Source: Thermopolyspora sp040678635 (GTDB lineage Bacteria; Actinomycetota; Actinomycetes; Streptosporangiales; Streptosporangiaceae). From it: 64,000 bases of DNA. The notes under the pieces were generated by a model. It was not told the origin of the DNA, searched no databases, and worked only from the letters and a program-made list of their open reading frames with translations. The first letter of the stretch is position 1. Each line of letters starts with the position of its first letter. The position numbers and the translations under genes are program-made. This document shows positions 1 through 7,686 of this stretch, in pieces. The stretch spans positions 434,001-498,000 of the forward strand of contig NZ_JBFATZ010000001.1 in NCBI RefSeq assembly GCF_040678635.1, in the 5' to 3' direction.

Positions 1-552
1 CCACAGGATGGCCCGCCAGCTCGCGTAGCCGGTGTCGGCGCCCTCGGCGATGGGGGAGTTGGCCGTCAACGCCTGCAGCAGCGGCAGCCAGGGGCGGGCG
101 TGGTTGGACACCCTGATCGCCTGCTCGCGGTCGGGGATGCCGATGTGGACGTGGCAGCCGCAGACGCCTTGGCCGTGCAGCAGCGCGCGGTAGTGGCGGC
201 ACATGGTCCGGTAGCGGGGCGCGGCGGTCAGCGGCGGCATCGCGCCGAGGGGGTTCAGCGGGGCGTTGCCGCAGGCGATCAGGCCGACCCCGGCCGCGTC
301 GGCGGCGTCGGCGACCGCGGTGCGCAGCTCCGTCAGGTCGCGGGCGAGCTCGCGCAGGTCGGTGTGCACGTCGCTGTTGGTCTCGATCTGGAACTGCGTC
401 AGCTCCGGCACCACCCGCTTGGCGATCGGCGATTTGATCCGGCGCATCACCTTCGAGGCGGCGGGTACGGCCCGGCCGGTCGTACGGTCGACGAGCAGGA
501 ACTCCTCCTCCACGCCCACGGTGAGCGGACCGTGCCCGCATGTGTCGTGCAT
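1..552 (-). CDS. carboxylate-amine ligase, glutamate-cysteine ligase family 2 (partial, 3' end outside window)
   Basis: The N-terminal 184 residues are inside the window and the gene runs off the left edge. The start region carries GHGPLTVGVEEEFLLVD, the glutamate-binding N-terminal signature of the YbdK/GCS2 family, followed by the conserved FQIETNSDVHTDL and a CHVHIGIPDREQAI block whose His residues are characteristic of this family. Members join an amino group to the gamma-carboxylate of glutamate or make gamma-glutamyl peptides; the exact substrate cannot be told from sequence. The ATG at 550-552 is chosen because it immediately precedes the conserved core. A 12-bp tandem repeat lies 60 bp upstream, in what should be its promoter region. 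Family assignment is firm, substrate unknown. Confidence 0.88.
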   Translation of the reverse strand, partial: MHDTCGHGPLTVGVEEEFLLVDRTTGRAVPAASKVMRRIKSPIAKRVVPELTQFQIETNSDVHTDLRELARDLTELRTAVADAADAAGVGLIACGNAPLNPLGAMPPLTAAPRYRTMCRHYRALLHGQGVCGCHVHIGIPDREQAIRVSNHARPWLPLLQALTANSPIAEGADTGYASWRAILW

Positions 553-1052
553 GGGCGCCTCCTCGCCGTCGAGGGTGGCACCCGGCCACCCTGGTTGCGA
601 CCGTGCCGATTACAGGCCGATGTGCAGGCCCGTGTGCGAGCCTGTTTGCAGGCCCGTGTGCAGGCCGCTGTACAGGCCCATGTGTAGGGAGGCGGGAGCG
701 TCGCCGATCCGTCGGTACGCCGATGGCCGGCGAACGCGCCTGGCGCTTGGACGCCTCCCGCGAGGCGGCGCCTCTCCGGGCGTCCGCGCCCTCGCCCTTT
801 GGCGGGGACAGGGGCCGACCCGGACGGGAGGCCGTCCGCGACGGGCATCCGCCCCCACTGTGCCCAAACCGGCATCTCCTGAAAAGTCGCTTTGCTCTAC
901 CTTTGGGGTCGGGTTCTGGTGGTGGGTGGCCGGGGTCGGCGCGGTCTCCGCGACCGCTCATCGGGCCGGGCGCGAGCGCGCGTCCTTCGGGTGATCGCGG
1001 CGCCACGCTCGGCCGTACCCCATGCCGTAACCGATCGTGGAGGAGGCACACG
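553..1052. other. divergent intergenic region, about 500 bp
   Basis: This lies between the minus-strand ligase gene and the plus-strand nuclease-like fusion gene. It holds the 12-bp repeat at 613-684. Several open frames cross it, but none shows the strong third-position G/C bias of the neighbouring genes and I recognise no protein. Promoters for both flanking genes should be here; I could not identify boxes with confidence. Confidence 0.5.
613..684. repeat. 12-bp tandem repeat, 6 units
   Basis: Six contiguous 12-bp units with consensus CAGGCCCGTGTG start at 613, 625, 637, 649, 661 and 673. The third unit is the most divergent. They lie 61 bp upstream of the carboxylate-amine ligase start codon. 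Unlike CRISPR, there are no spacers between units. Confidence 0.9.
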
Positions 1053-1967
1053 GTGGTCGACGTACGCGTCGCCGAGGTCCGGCATGTTCTGATGTGGGTG
1101 CTGGTCGTCCTGGTGGACGAGGCGGGAGGGCGCATGTTCCCGTTGTGGCTCCGCCATCAGCACGCCTACGGTCTCCTCGCCCCGGGAAAGCTGGTGTTCA
1201 CGCTGGTGGACTCCACCGGCCAGCGGGTGGAGTCCGTTCGTGTCGACCGGCTCGGTGACCAGTCGTACGCCAGCGAGGTGCGCCTCGACACCCGCCTGGG
1301 CGAACAGGTCGTCAAGGCCGGCATCGGGGAAGGGCTCGCCATGGCCAGGCACTACGGCTGCCCCGTGCTGATCGACGACGATCTGATGGACGAGCTCGGC
1401 CTCAGCCTGGCCGACCACGGATCCCTGGAGCGGGCCGTCGATGCCGCGATCACCGCCAAGGGCATCCCGCTGCCGGGCGTCGTGCGCAAGGCGGAACGCT
1501 CACCGCGGCCGTGCAACCTGGACTTCTCCGACGGCCTGCGCGGCTGGGAGCTGCGCGGCAGCTTCCTGACGGACTTCAGCGAGAACCACGTGGGGGACTA
1601 CACCTGCGGCACCGGCGACGGCGGCGGCTATCTGAAGGCCCAGGTACGGGCGCCGTTCCGGTTCGCCGACCTGCGCCAGGTGATCCTGGCCGACGACCAC
1701 CGCGGCCGGGCCGTCCGCCTCGCGGCCGACCTCCGTACCGTCGACGTGGTCGACCGTGCCGCCCTGTTCCTGTCGGTCCTGACTCCCGAGACTCACGGCG
1801 GCGCCCGGGAGCGCGCCCAGCAGCCTCGGCGCGGCACGACCGACTGGGCCCCCACCAGCATCGAGGCCGACGTCCCGCTCGACGCCACAATGATAATTTT
1901 CGGTGTCACCCTGACCGGGCCGGGCCAGATCTGGCTGAGGAACGCCGCCCTGACGCCATGCGGCTGA
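1053..1967 (+). CDS. bifunctional-nuclease-like (DUF151) domain fused to a C-terminal beta-sandwich-like domain
   Basis: This 304-residue protein starts at GTG 1053 behind GGAGGAGGCAC. Residues 1-115 follow the pattern of the bifunctional nuclease family (DUF151/BFN): a VVDVRVAEVR opening strand, RMFPLWLRHQHA where family members have a conserved 'lPIWIG..eA' segment, and a final GEGLAMARHYGCPVLIDDDLMDELG resembling the 'DAIALALR...PIyv.eevLdeag' end. Residues 150-304 (after a linker) start with NLDFSDGLRGWELRGSF and look like the galactose-binding or carbohydrate-binding beta-sandwich tails attached to many actinobacterial regulators. No membrane segment or signal peptide is present. The BFN match is by eye, and nuclease activity is inferred from the family only. 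It appears to be a single-gene unit. Confidence 0.6.
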   Translation: MVDVRVAEVRHVLMWVLVVLVDEAGGRMFPLWLRHQHAYGLLAPGKLVFTLVDSTGQRVESVRVDRLGDQSYASEVRLDTRLGEQVVKAGIGEGLAMARHYGCPVLIDDDLMDELGLSLADHGSLERAVDAAITAKGIPLPGVVRKAERSPRPCNLDFSDGLRGWELRGSFLTDFSENHVGDYTCGTGDGGGYLKAQVRAPFRFADLRQVILADDHRGRAVRLAADLRTVDVVDRAALFLSVLTPETHGGARERAQQPRRGTTDWAPTSIEADVPLDATMIIFGVTLTGPGQIWLRNAALTPCG

Positions 1968-2023
1968 CCTGCCGGTGCCAGGACGCGGCGGAGACGGCGG
2001 GGGACGGCGACGCCGCCGGGCGT

Positions 2024-2443
2024 TCAGCGGGCGGGGCAGCGGTGGTCGGCGTGCCTGTTCGGCGAGCAGCAGACGACGCCGCAGGTGAGGAAACGCCCGC
2101 CCGTCAGCCAGAACCCCCACTGGACGTCGACGCCGCCGCCGAGAAAGTCGCGCGCCAGGTCCAGCCGGAAGTCCAGGCCGATCCTGGCCTCGGCGTCCGG
2201 GTGCAGGAACGACGGCTGGGCCGATCGGTATCGCGCGGCCAGCCAGTCGAGGGCGCCGTCCGTGCCGGTGTGGGTGGCGTCGATGCGGCGGGTCGGCTTG
2301 AGGAGCCAGTCGCAGGTGCGCATCGGCGGAAGCGGGGAGGAGAGGAACGGCGCCGGATCGGCGGGCGGCGGCGGCATCCGGCGTTCGGCCTCGTTGCGCA
2401 GATCCTCCCCCATCCCCGTCCAGACATAGCAGTGCAGGTGCAT
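2024..2443 (-). CDS. hypothetical protein, 139 aa
   Basis: I do not recognise this protein. It starts MHLHCYVWTGMGEDL at an ATG preceded by GGGAGCG. It has a proline-rich stretch near residue 25, then CDWLLKPTRRIDATHTGTD, a moderately hydrophilic middle and a C-terminal segment rich in Cys and His (CGVVCCSPNRHADHRC) that could bind metal. The ordered composition and the cysteine-rich end argue for a real gene rather than a shadow frame. The terminator-like hairpin at 2462-2498 separates it from the upstream DUF397 gene, so it is probably transcribed alone. Confidence 0.55.
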   Translation of the reverse strand: MHLHCYVWTGMGEDLRNEAERRMPPPPADPAPFLSSPLPPMRTCDWLLKPTRRIDATHTGTDGALDWLAARYRSAQPSFLHPDAEARIGLDFRLDLARDFLGGGVDVQWGFWLTGGRFLTCGVVCCSPNRHADHRCPAR

Positions 2444-2461
2444 GACGCTCCCTACAGTGAT

Positions 2462-2498
2462 GGTGGCCCCTGCCTGTTACCGGCGGGCAGGGGCCACC
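2462..2498 (-). terminator. perfect 13-bp stem-loop between DUF397 gene and the 139-aa gene
   Basis: Arms GGTGGCCCCTGCC (2462-2474) and GGCAGGGGCCACC (2486-2498) are perfectly complementary around an 11-nt loop. The hairpin sits 31 bp past the DUF397 stop codon. There is no U-tract, which is common for actinobacterial terminators. Confidence 0.7.
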
Positions 2499-2529
2499 GG
2501 CCGAGAGGTTTCCTATCCCAGCGGTTCTT

Positions 2530-2742
2530 CTACACGGTGGTCATGCCCGCGGCGCGCAGCTCGTCGCCGGTGAACCGGAGCGTCCCGGCGGCCGGGTTCT
2601 TGCTGTCGCGCAGGGCGAACGCGTCCGCCTCTCCCGGAATCGCGGCCAGCTCGACGCACGACTCCATCTCGTCCTCCTGCTGGTTGCCTCCGCACAACCG
2701 CCGGAAACGCGCCCCGGCGAGGTCGAGCGTGTACAGGTCCAC
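2530..2742 (-). CDS. DUF397 domain protein, 70 aa
   Basis: This is a small cytoplasmic DUF397 protein. The hallmark segments are CGGNQQEDEMESCVELAAIP (a conserved Cys-Val-Glu-x-Ala strand), FALRDSKNPAAGTLRFTGDE and a short helical end. It starts at GTG 2742 with AGGAGGCGA upstream. In actinomycetes DUF397 proteins usually sit beside an XRE/DUF5753 regulator and are thought to act with it, BldB/WhiJ-like. No such partner is next to it here, although a DUF6879 gene that often belongs to the same group lies at 49.8 kb. Function is unknown. Confidence 0.85.
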   Translation of the reverse strand: MDLYTLDLAGARFRRLCGGNQQEDEMESCVELAAIPGEADAFALRDSKNPAAGTLRFTGDELRAAGMTTV

Positions 2743-3187
2743 TTCGCCTCCTGTCGTTGAACGATCTTGCGTACGCCACCGCGATCGGCCGACGCCCCCC
2801 GGCGTCGTACTCGTGGGTGGAGCCGACGCGGTGCCGTTCGCGGAAGGTTCTCACCTTCCGTGACTAGACGTTACTGATCGTCGGCGTACGGCACAGGCTG
2901 ATGTGGCGATTCGCATCAACTGGTCTACCGGCGGTTGACCAGCCCAAACGACCGTTGGCGGCTGCAATGGCGCGTGCGCATCATCGGAAAACGCCACGCC
3001 GCCGGAGCGAAACGAACCCAAGCGAAGCCGGGACGGCAGGGGCGGCAGGCCAAGGCTGCGACTCCGGACCTGAAGGCGTACCGCGTGGCTCGGAGCGAGG
3101 CTATGGCGTCGCCCTCGGCGGAGGCGTTGCCGCCCGGTGCCTCACCCGGTGGTACGGCGACGCGCTCCCAACCGTCACCCACAACCG
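2743..3187. other. intergenic region, about 445 bp
   Basis: This region lies upstream of the DUF397 gene and downstream of the epimerase gene. Frames run through it in several phases, but none has convincing coding bias or a recognisable protein. Its composition (for example around 2880-3000) is less GC-rich than the flanking genes. I see no clear hairpin or repeat. Confidence 0.5.
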
Positions 3188-4243
3188 TCACCGCCCACCC
3201 TCACGCGCGCGGGCGTCCCAGGCGGCGAGGATGCGTGACTCCTTGCCGGGGTCGATACCGGGTTCGGGAACGGTGTCGCGGTAGCGGATGAGCTTGTCGG
3301 GCACGCCGAGGTCGCGCAGCCAGGCCCAGGTGTCCCGTACCGTCTCCGTGATGGGACGGCAGCGCAGGCCGGCCGCCTGTGCCTTCGCCGTGGAGATCTG
3401 CCAGACGAAGGTCCAGTCGGGCTGCTCGGGGGCCCACAGCGGCAGTTCGAGCCACGGCTGGACCCCGTGGTCGAGCAGGAATTGGTCGTCCATCCACACC
3501 GGCTCGGCCGTGGAGCCGGTGACGGCGGCGCAGTCCGCGAGCAGGTCGCCGAAGGTGGTGCCGCCGGGCGGGCCGGTGAGGAGGAAACGGTCGTCGACGC
3601 CCCGCTCGGCCTGGTCGAGCGTGAAGATCGCGATGTCGCGGGCGTCGATGAGCTGGAGCGGGCGGCCGGGGTCGCCGGGGGCGACGAACCGGCCGCCGCG
3701 GTGGACCCGGCGCAGCCAGGTCGGCAGGCGGCCCACGTTCTCGTGCGGGCCGAGGATGAGGCCGGGCACGACGATCAGCCTGTTGCCGTCGAAGTACTTC
3801 TCGACGGCACGCTCGCAGCCCGCCTTCAGGACGCCGTAGTCCCCGCCGTCGGGCCCGTCGTCGGGCCCCGCGTCGGGGGAGCATTCGTACAGGGGCGAGC
3901 TCTCGTCGACCACGCTCGCCGGGTAGCCCGACACCGCGCTGATGCTGGAGACGAAGGCGTACGTGGCCGCCCGGCCGGACAACAGCCGGGCGGACTCGGC
4001 GACGACCCGGGGCACGAACCCGCACACGTCGACCACGAAATCCCACTCCCGGCCGTTGACCAGCCGTTCCAGATCGGCCGTCGCCTGCCGGTCGCCGCGG
4101 ACGGCCTCGACGCCTTCGACGTCCGGCGCGCTCCTGCCCCGGTTGAACGTCGTGACCTCGTGGCCGCGCCGCAGCGCCTCCGCCACGATCGCCCGTCCCT
4201 GGAAAACCGTGCCGCCAATCACCAGAACTTTCATGGGCGCCAT
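3188..4243 (-). CDS. NAD-dependent epimerase/dehydratase family protein
   Basis: An extended short-chain dehydrogenase/reductase of about 351 residues. KVLVIGGTVFQGRAIVAEAL is the N-terminal Rossmann glycine motif, in the atypical GGTxFQGR form seen in RNA-binding or isoflavone-reductase-like epimerases. YAFVSSISAVSGY holds the catalytic serine region, and DYGVLKAGCERAV contains the Y-x3-K catalytic pair. The substrate, presumably a nucleotide sugar or similar compound, cannot be assigned. Starts at 4243 (MAPMKVL) and 4234 (MKVL) are both possible and neither has a good ribosome site. The gene starts only 13 bp after the SulP-carbonic anhydrase stop codon, so the two are probably co-transcribed. 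Confidence 0.82.
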   Translation of the reverse strand: MAPMKVLVIGGTVFQGRAIVAEALRRGHEVTTFNRGRSAPDVEGVEAVRGDRQATADLERLVNGREWDFVVDVCGFVPRVVAESARLLSGRAATYAFVSSISAVSGYPASVVDESSPLYECSPDAGPDDGPDGGDYGVLKAGCERAVEKYFDGNRLIVVPGLILGPHENVGRLPTWLRRVHRGGRFVAPGDPGRPLQLIDARDIAIFTLDQAERGVDDRFLLTGPPGGTTFGDLLADCAAVTGSTAEPVWMDDQFLLDHGVQPWLELPLWAPEQPDWTFVWQISTAKAQAAGLRCRPITETVRDTWAWLRDLGVPDKLIRYRDTVPEPGIDPGKESRILAAWDARAREGGR

Positions 4244-4256
4244 TGTTGGCGCCTGG

Positions 4257-6659
4257 TCAGCGTGTCGGCGAGACCGTTTCACCACCGGCGCACGCCGTAC
4301 GCCCAGGGCGGAAGGGCCCGCCGAGGGACTCCTCCGGGTTGAGCACCTCGACCCGGGCCGATCCGATGTCGAAGTAGAGGCCCACCAGCTCCAGTCGGCC
4401 CTCGCCGACCATCCGGGCGACGGCGGGATAGGTCAGCAGATTGTCCAGTTGCTGCAGGACGTTGACCCGGCAGAGCCGGTCCAGCCGCCCACGGCCCTCG
4501 ATCGGCTCGACCGGCTCGATCGGCTCGACCGGCGAGCCCGGCTCGTCAGGTAGGCCCGGCTCGTCCAAGGTGGGCGCCCGCGTGGCCCCGGCCGCTCCGA
4601 CCGGCACCCTGGCCCCGGCGACGGGCACGCTCGGCGACGCGTCGTAGAACCGGGCGAGGCTGCGCCCCCCGTGCTGCAGCCAGCGGGACAGACCGGGCAT
4701 CCTCTCCGTGTCCGCCTCGGCGTTGAGCAGGGCCGACATCGCGCCGCAGCCGGAGTGGCCGCACACGGTGATCGTCTGCACGCCCAGCACCCCCGTGGCG
4801 TACTCGATCGCGGCGGCCACCGAGTCGTCGGGCGGGGCGAGCCGGTGGCGCGGCACCAGGTTGCCCACGTTGCGGACGGTGAACAGGTCCCCCGGGCCGC
4901 TCGCGGTGATAAGGCTCGGCACCACCCGCGAGTCGGAGCAGGTGATGAACAGGTGCGTGGGGTCCTGCCGGAAGGCGAGTCGGCTGAGGATGGGCCTGAC
5001 CAGCGGGGCGGTGCGGCGGTGGAACTCCAGGGTCCCGGCGAGGAGCTGTGGCATCGCCTGGCCGTCGCGGCCCCGGGCGAGCTGCTGGTGCCGCCCGGGT
5101 CGGCTGCGCCTGCGGTAGGCCCAGGGCAGCCACCACCGATACGGCACGCGCGGCGGCGACTTGGCCGAGAACGCGCGGGACCCGCTGGCGGCCGCCGCGT
5201 ACCAGTCGCCGTGCATCTCGTCGATCTCCACGGTGCCGCCGCCGCGCTCGTGCTCCTGCCGCCAGGTGTGCAGGATCTCGAACGCCGCGTGGTCCATGAA
5301 GTCCACGTTCAGCTCCATGTCCACGGCGGCTCCGGCGGGTACGGCCCGCAGCGCCTCGACCAGCCGCGGCACCCCGAGGAAGGTGAGCGAACCGGTCACC
5401 GCCACATGCCAGCGGCCGTCCGGCTCGCGGCACACCTGCGCGGAGATCCGGGTCAGGCGGCGCAGCACCTGCAGGGCGGTCAGGCCGAGCCCGAGCAGCA
5501 CCCCCTCGGCGAGGCCGAGCACCACCACGCCGCCCAGGGCGACCGCGTACACCCAGATCTCGCCGTGGCCGCGCAGGTTGCGCACGTGACCGACGTTGAC
5601 CATCTGCACGCCGATGGACACCAGCAGCGCCGCCAGAGCCTCCATCGGAATGAGGGTGATCGCCCACCCGAACGCCAGCGCGAACACCAGCACCCACACC
5701 CCGTGCAGGATCGCCGACCAGCGGCTGCGCGCCCCCGCCCGCACGTTCGCGGAGCTGCGCACGATCACGCCCGCGATCGGCAGGCCGCCGAGGGCGCCGG
5801 AGATCATGTTGGCCGCGCCCTGGCCGATCAGCTCACGGTCCAGGTCGCCGCGCGGGCCGTCGTGCATCCGGTCGACGGCCATCGAGCAGAGCAGCGACTC
5901 CACCCCGGCGAGCACCGCCACCAGCAGCACCGCCCCGACGACGCCGTGCCAGTCGCCCTGCGGCCACACCGGGGTGGTCCAGTCGTCGAGGTCCGACAGG
6001 TCGACGTGGGTGACCTTCCAGTCGGCGAGGGCCGCGACCGCCGCGGCGACGAGCAGGGCGGCCAGCGGCGCCGGCACCGTGCGCAGGTGGGGCAGGCGCG
6101 GCCAGACGGCGAGCACCGTGACGGTGAGCACGCCGACCATGACCGCGTGGCCGTGGATGTCGATGATCTGAGCGGGCAGTTCGGCGATGTTCTCCAACGC
6201 GGACCGCTGCGGCCGGCCGCCCAGGACGATGTGCAACTGGGCCAGCGCGATCACCACGCCGACTCCGGCGAGCATGCCGTGCACGACGGCAGGGGAGACG
6301 GCCAGCGCCGCCCGCGCCACCCGCAGCAGACCGAACGCCAGCTGCAGCAGCCCGGCCAACAGCGTGATCATGCAGGTGGCCGGCCACCCGTACGTCTGCG
6401 CCAGGTCCGCCACCACAAGCGACAACCCGGCGGCCGGCCCGCTCACCTGCATCGCCGAGCCTCCAAGAGCCCCGGCGACCACGCCACCGACCACGGCCGC
6501 CACCAGACCGGCGACCAGCGGCGCCCCTGACGCGACGGCGATACCGAGGGACAGCGGCACCGCGACCAGAAAGACCACCAACGACGCCGGTGCATCATGG
6601 CGGATAACCGACCATATCGCACTCCTCGTACTTATTTGACTACGCTGAGTATCCCTCAT
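4257..6659 (-). CDS. SulP-family anion transporter fused to a beta-carbonic anhydrase
   Basis: An 800-residue membrane protein. Residues 20-400 form the hydrophobic SulP/SLC26 transporter core (the early MQVSGPAAGLSLVVADLAQ segment is typical), followed by a short STAS-like region with the FLGVPRLVEALRAVPAG motif. Residues 510-780 are a beta-carbonic anhydrase with zinc ligands Cys574 (in CSDSR, with Asp576 and Arg578), His635 and Cys638 (HSGCGAM). The architecture matches mycobacterial Rv3273. It probably imports bicarbonate or sulfate and interconverts CO2 and bicarbonate at the inner face. An unusual acidic proline linker of Pro-Glu repeats (PVEPIEPVEPIEG, coding region 4495-4570) interrupts the C-terminal part of the anhydrase domain. 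The start at 6659 has no strong ribosome site. The epimerase gene follows closely. Confidence 0.92.
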   Translation of the reverse strand: MRDTQRSQISTRSAIWSVIRHDAPASLVVFLVAVPLSLGIAVASGAPLVAGLVAAVVGGVVAGALGGSAMQVSGPAAGLSLVVADLAQTYGWPATCMITLLAGLLQLAFGLLRVARAALAVSPAVVHGMLAGVGVVIALAQLHIVLGGRPQRSALENIAELPAQIIDIHGHAVMVGVLTVTVLAVWPRLPHLRTVPAPLAALLVAAAVAALADWKVTHVDLSDLDDWTTPVWPQGDWHGVVGAVLLVAVLAGVESLLCSMAVDRMHDGPRGDLDRELIGQGAANMISGALGGLPIAGVIVRSSANVRAGARSRWSAILHGVWVLVFALAFGWAITLIPMEALAALLVSIGVQMVNVGHVRNLRGHGEIWVYAVALGGVVVLGLAEGVLLGLGLTALQVLRRLTRISAQVCREPDGRWHVAVTGSLTFLGVPRLVEALRAVPAGAAVDMELNVDFMDHAAFEILHTWRQEHERGGGTVEIDEMHGDWYAAAASGSRAFSAKSPPRVPYRWWLPWAYRRRSRPGRHQQLARGRDGQAMPQLLAGTLEFHRRTAPLVRPILSRLAFRQDPTHLFITCSDSRVVPSLITASGPGDLFTVRNVGNLVPRHRLAPPDDSVAAAIEYATGVLGVQTITVCGHSGCGAMSALLNAEADTERMPGLSRWLQHGGRSLARFYDASPSVPVAGARVPVGAAGATRAPTLDEPGLPDEPGSPVEPIEPVEPIEGRGRLDRLCRVNVLQQLDNLLTYPAVARMVGEGRLELVGLYFDIGSARVEVLNPEESLGGPFRPGRTACAGGETVSPTR

Positions 6660-7686
6660 GGGGCGACCTTATGACAGCGGACATCTCTTCGCGAAAGAAC
6701 CGGCGAAACCCCCTTCGCCCCTAGAGAAACCAACGCCGACCCGTACGCGAACCGACGCCCGGTCAGCAACCGGGTGCCCTCGCGGGCGGACTGGGTGTGA
6801 TCGGCGCACGCGGCACCGCTCAGGGGCACACCCCTTCCCCACGACACGCCACGCGCGCGAACAGACGTGGGGACTCAAAACCGGCCACCAGCGGTGACCT
6901 CACCCCGGCCACCTGCGGCCACCTTTGCACGGCCCCGGACAGAAGGCGGAGGCGTCAAGGCGTCTGGAGCGGGCTCACCTGATGCTGACGGCCGGTTCTG
7001 GAGGTGGGGAGCGCGCCGTGCCCACAACCCATGCTTGAGCTGCGGAGGCGTGCGTGTAGTGCCCCCCGATCATGGGGGGTCGGCGTTGTGCGTACGCGAC
7101 GACCACGGCCTGTTTGCCGATGCGTGGAGAGGCGTGGAGTCGGCTCACCTGATTCTGGTGGCTGGTTCTGGAGGTGGGGAGGGCCGTGCCCACGGCCCTT
7201 GGTTGAGCTGCGGAGGCGTGCGTGTAGTGCCCCCCCGATCATGGGGGTCGGCGTTGTGCGTACGCGACGACCACGGCCTGTTTGCCGATGCGTGGAGAGG
7301 CGTGGAGCCGACCCACCTGATGCTGGTGGCCGGTTCTGGAGGTGGGGAGGGCCGTGCCCACGGCCCTTGGTTGAGCTGCGGAGGCGTGTGATGGCCGCTC
7401 ACTCGATCATGGGGGGGGTCGGCGTTGTGCGTACGCGACGACCACGGCCTGTTTGCCGATGCGTGGAGAGGCGTGGAGCCGACCCACCTGATGCTGGTGG
7501 CCGGCGTCCGGGAAGCCGGGAGCGCTCGCCATGCTGGCGGCCCATCCGCTGAGGCGCGGAGACGCCGGGAACCGGCCACCTGATCCTGGGGGGCGGCGCT
7601 TGAGCGAATGCCCTGTTCATGGCCTATGCGCTGAGGCACGGCGAGGATACCGGCCGTGATGGCCGCCGGTGACGTTGGGAATCGGA
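6660..7686. other. 1-kb noncoding region dominated by tandem repeats
   Basis: No gene is called here. Frames remain open across the repeat because its unit lengths are 168-171 bp, but all six frames have mixed third-position base use, unlike real genes in this genome. 6660-6960 should contain the promoter of the SulP-carbonic anhydrase gene. 7590-7686 is the 3' flank of the repeat-rich membrane protein gene. Confidence 0.65.
6968..7590. repeat. about 170-bp tandem repeat, roughly 3.2 units
   Basis: The marker CACCTGATNCTG recurs with its flanks at about 6974, 7144, 7312 and 7483 (spacings 170, 168 and 171). Each full unit contains a hairpin GGGCCGTG-CC-CACGGCCC (degenerate in unit 1), a G/C-run dyad around GATCATGGGG and the palindrome GCGTACGC. 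Units 2 and 3 are nearly identical. Unit 4 is cut off after about 25 bp, and a stray fragment of the marker recurs near 7574. Confidence 0.9.

Noticed and set aside
6867..7552. Open frames through the roughly 170-bp repeats that would give repeated peptides
   Set aside because: Openness follows from unit lengths near multiples of 3. Third-position GC is not raised in any frame, no ribosome site is present, and no protein family matches.
6968..7590. CRISPR array
   Set aside because: The units are contiguous long repeats without short unique spacers. None of the other repeat families has spacer structure either, and no cas genes are present.
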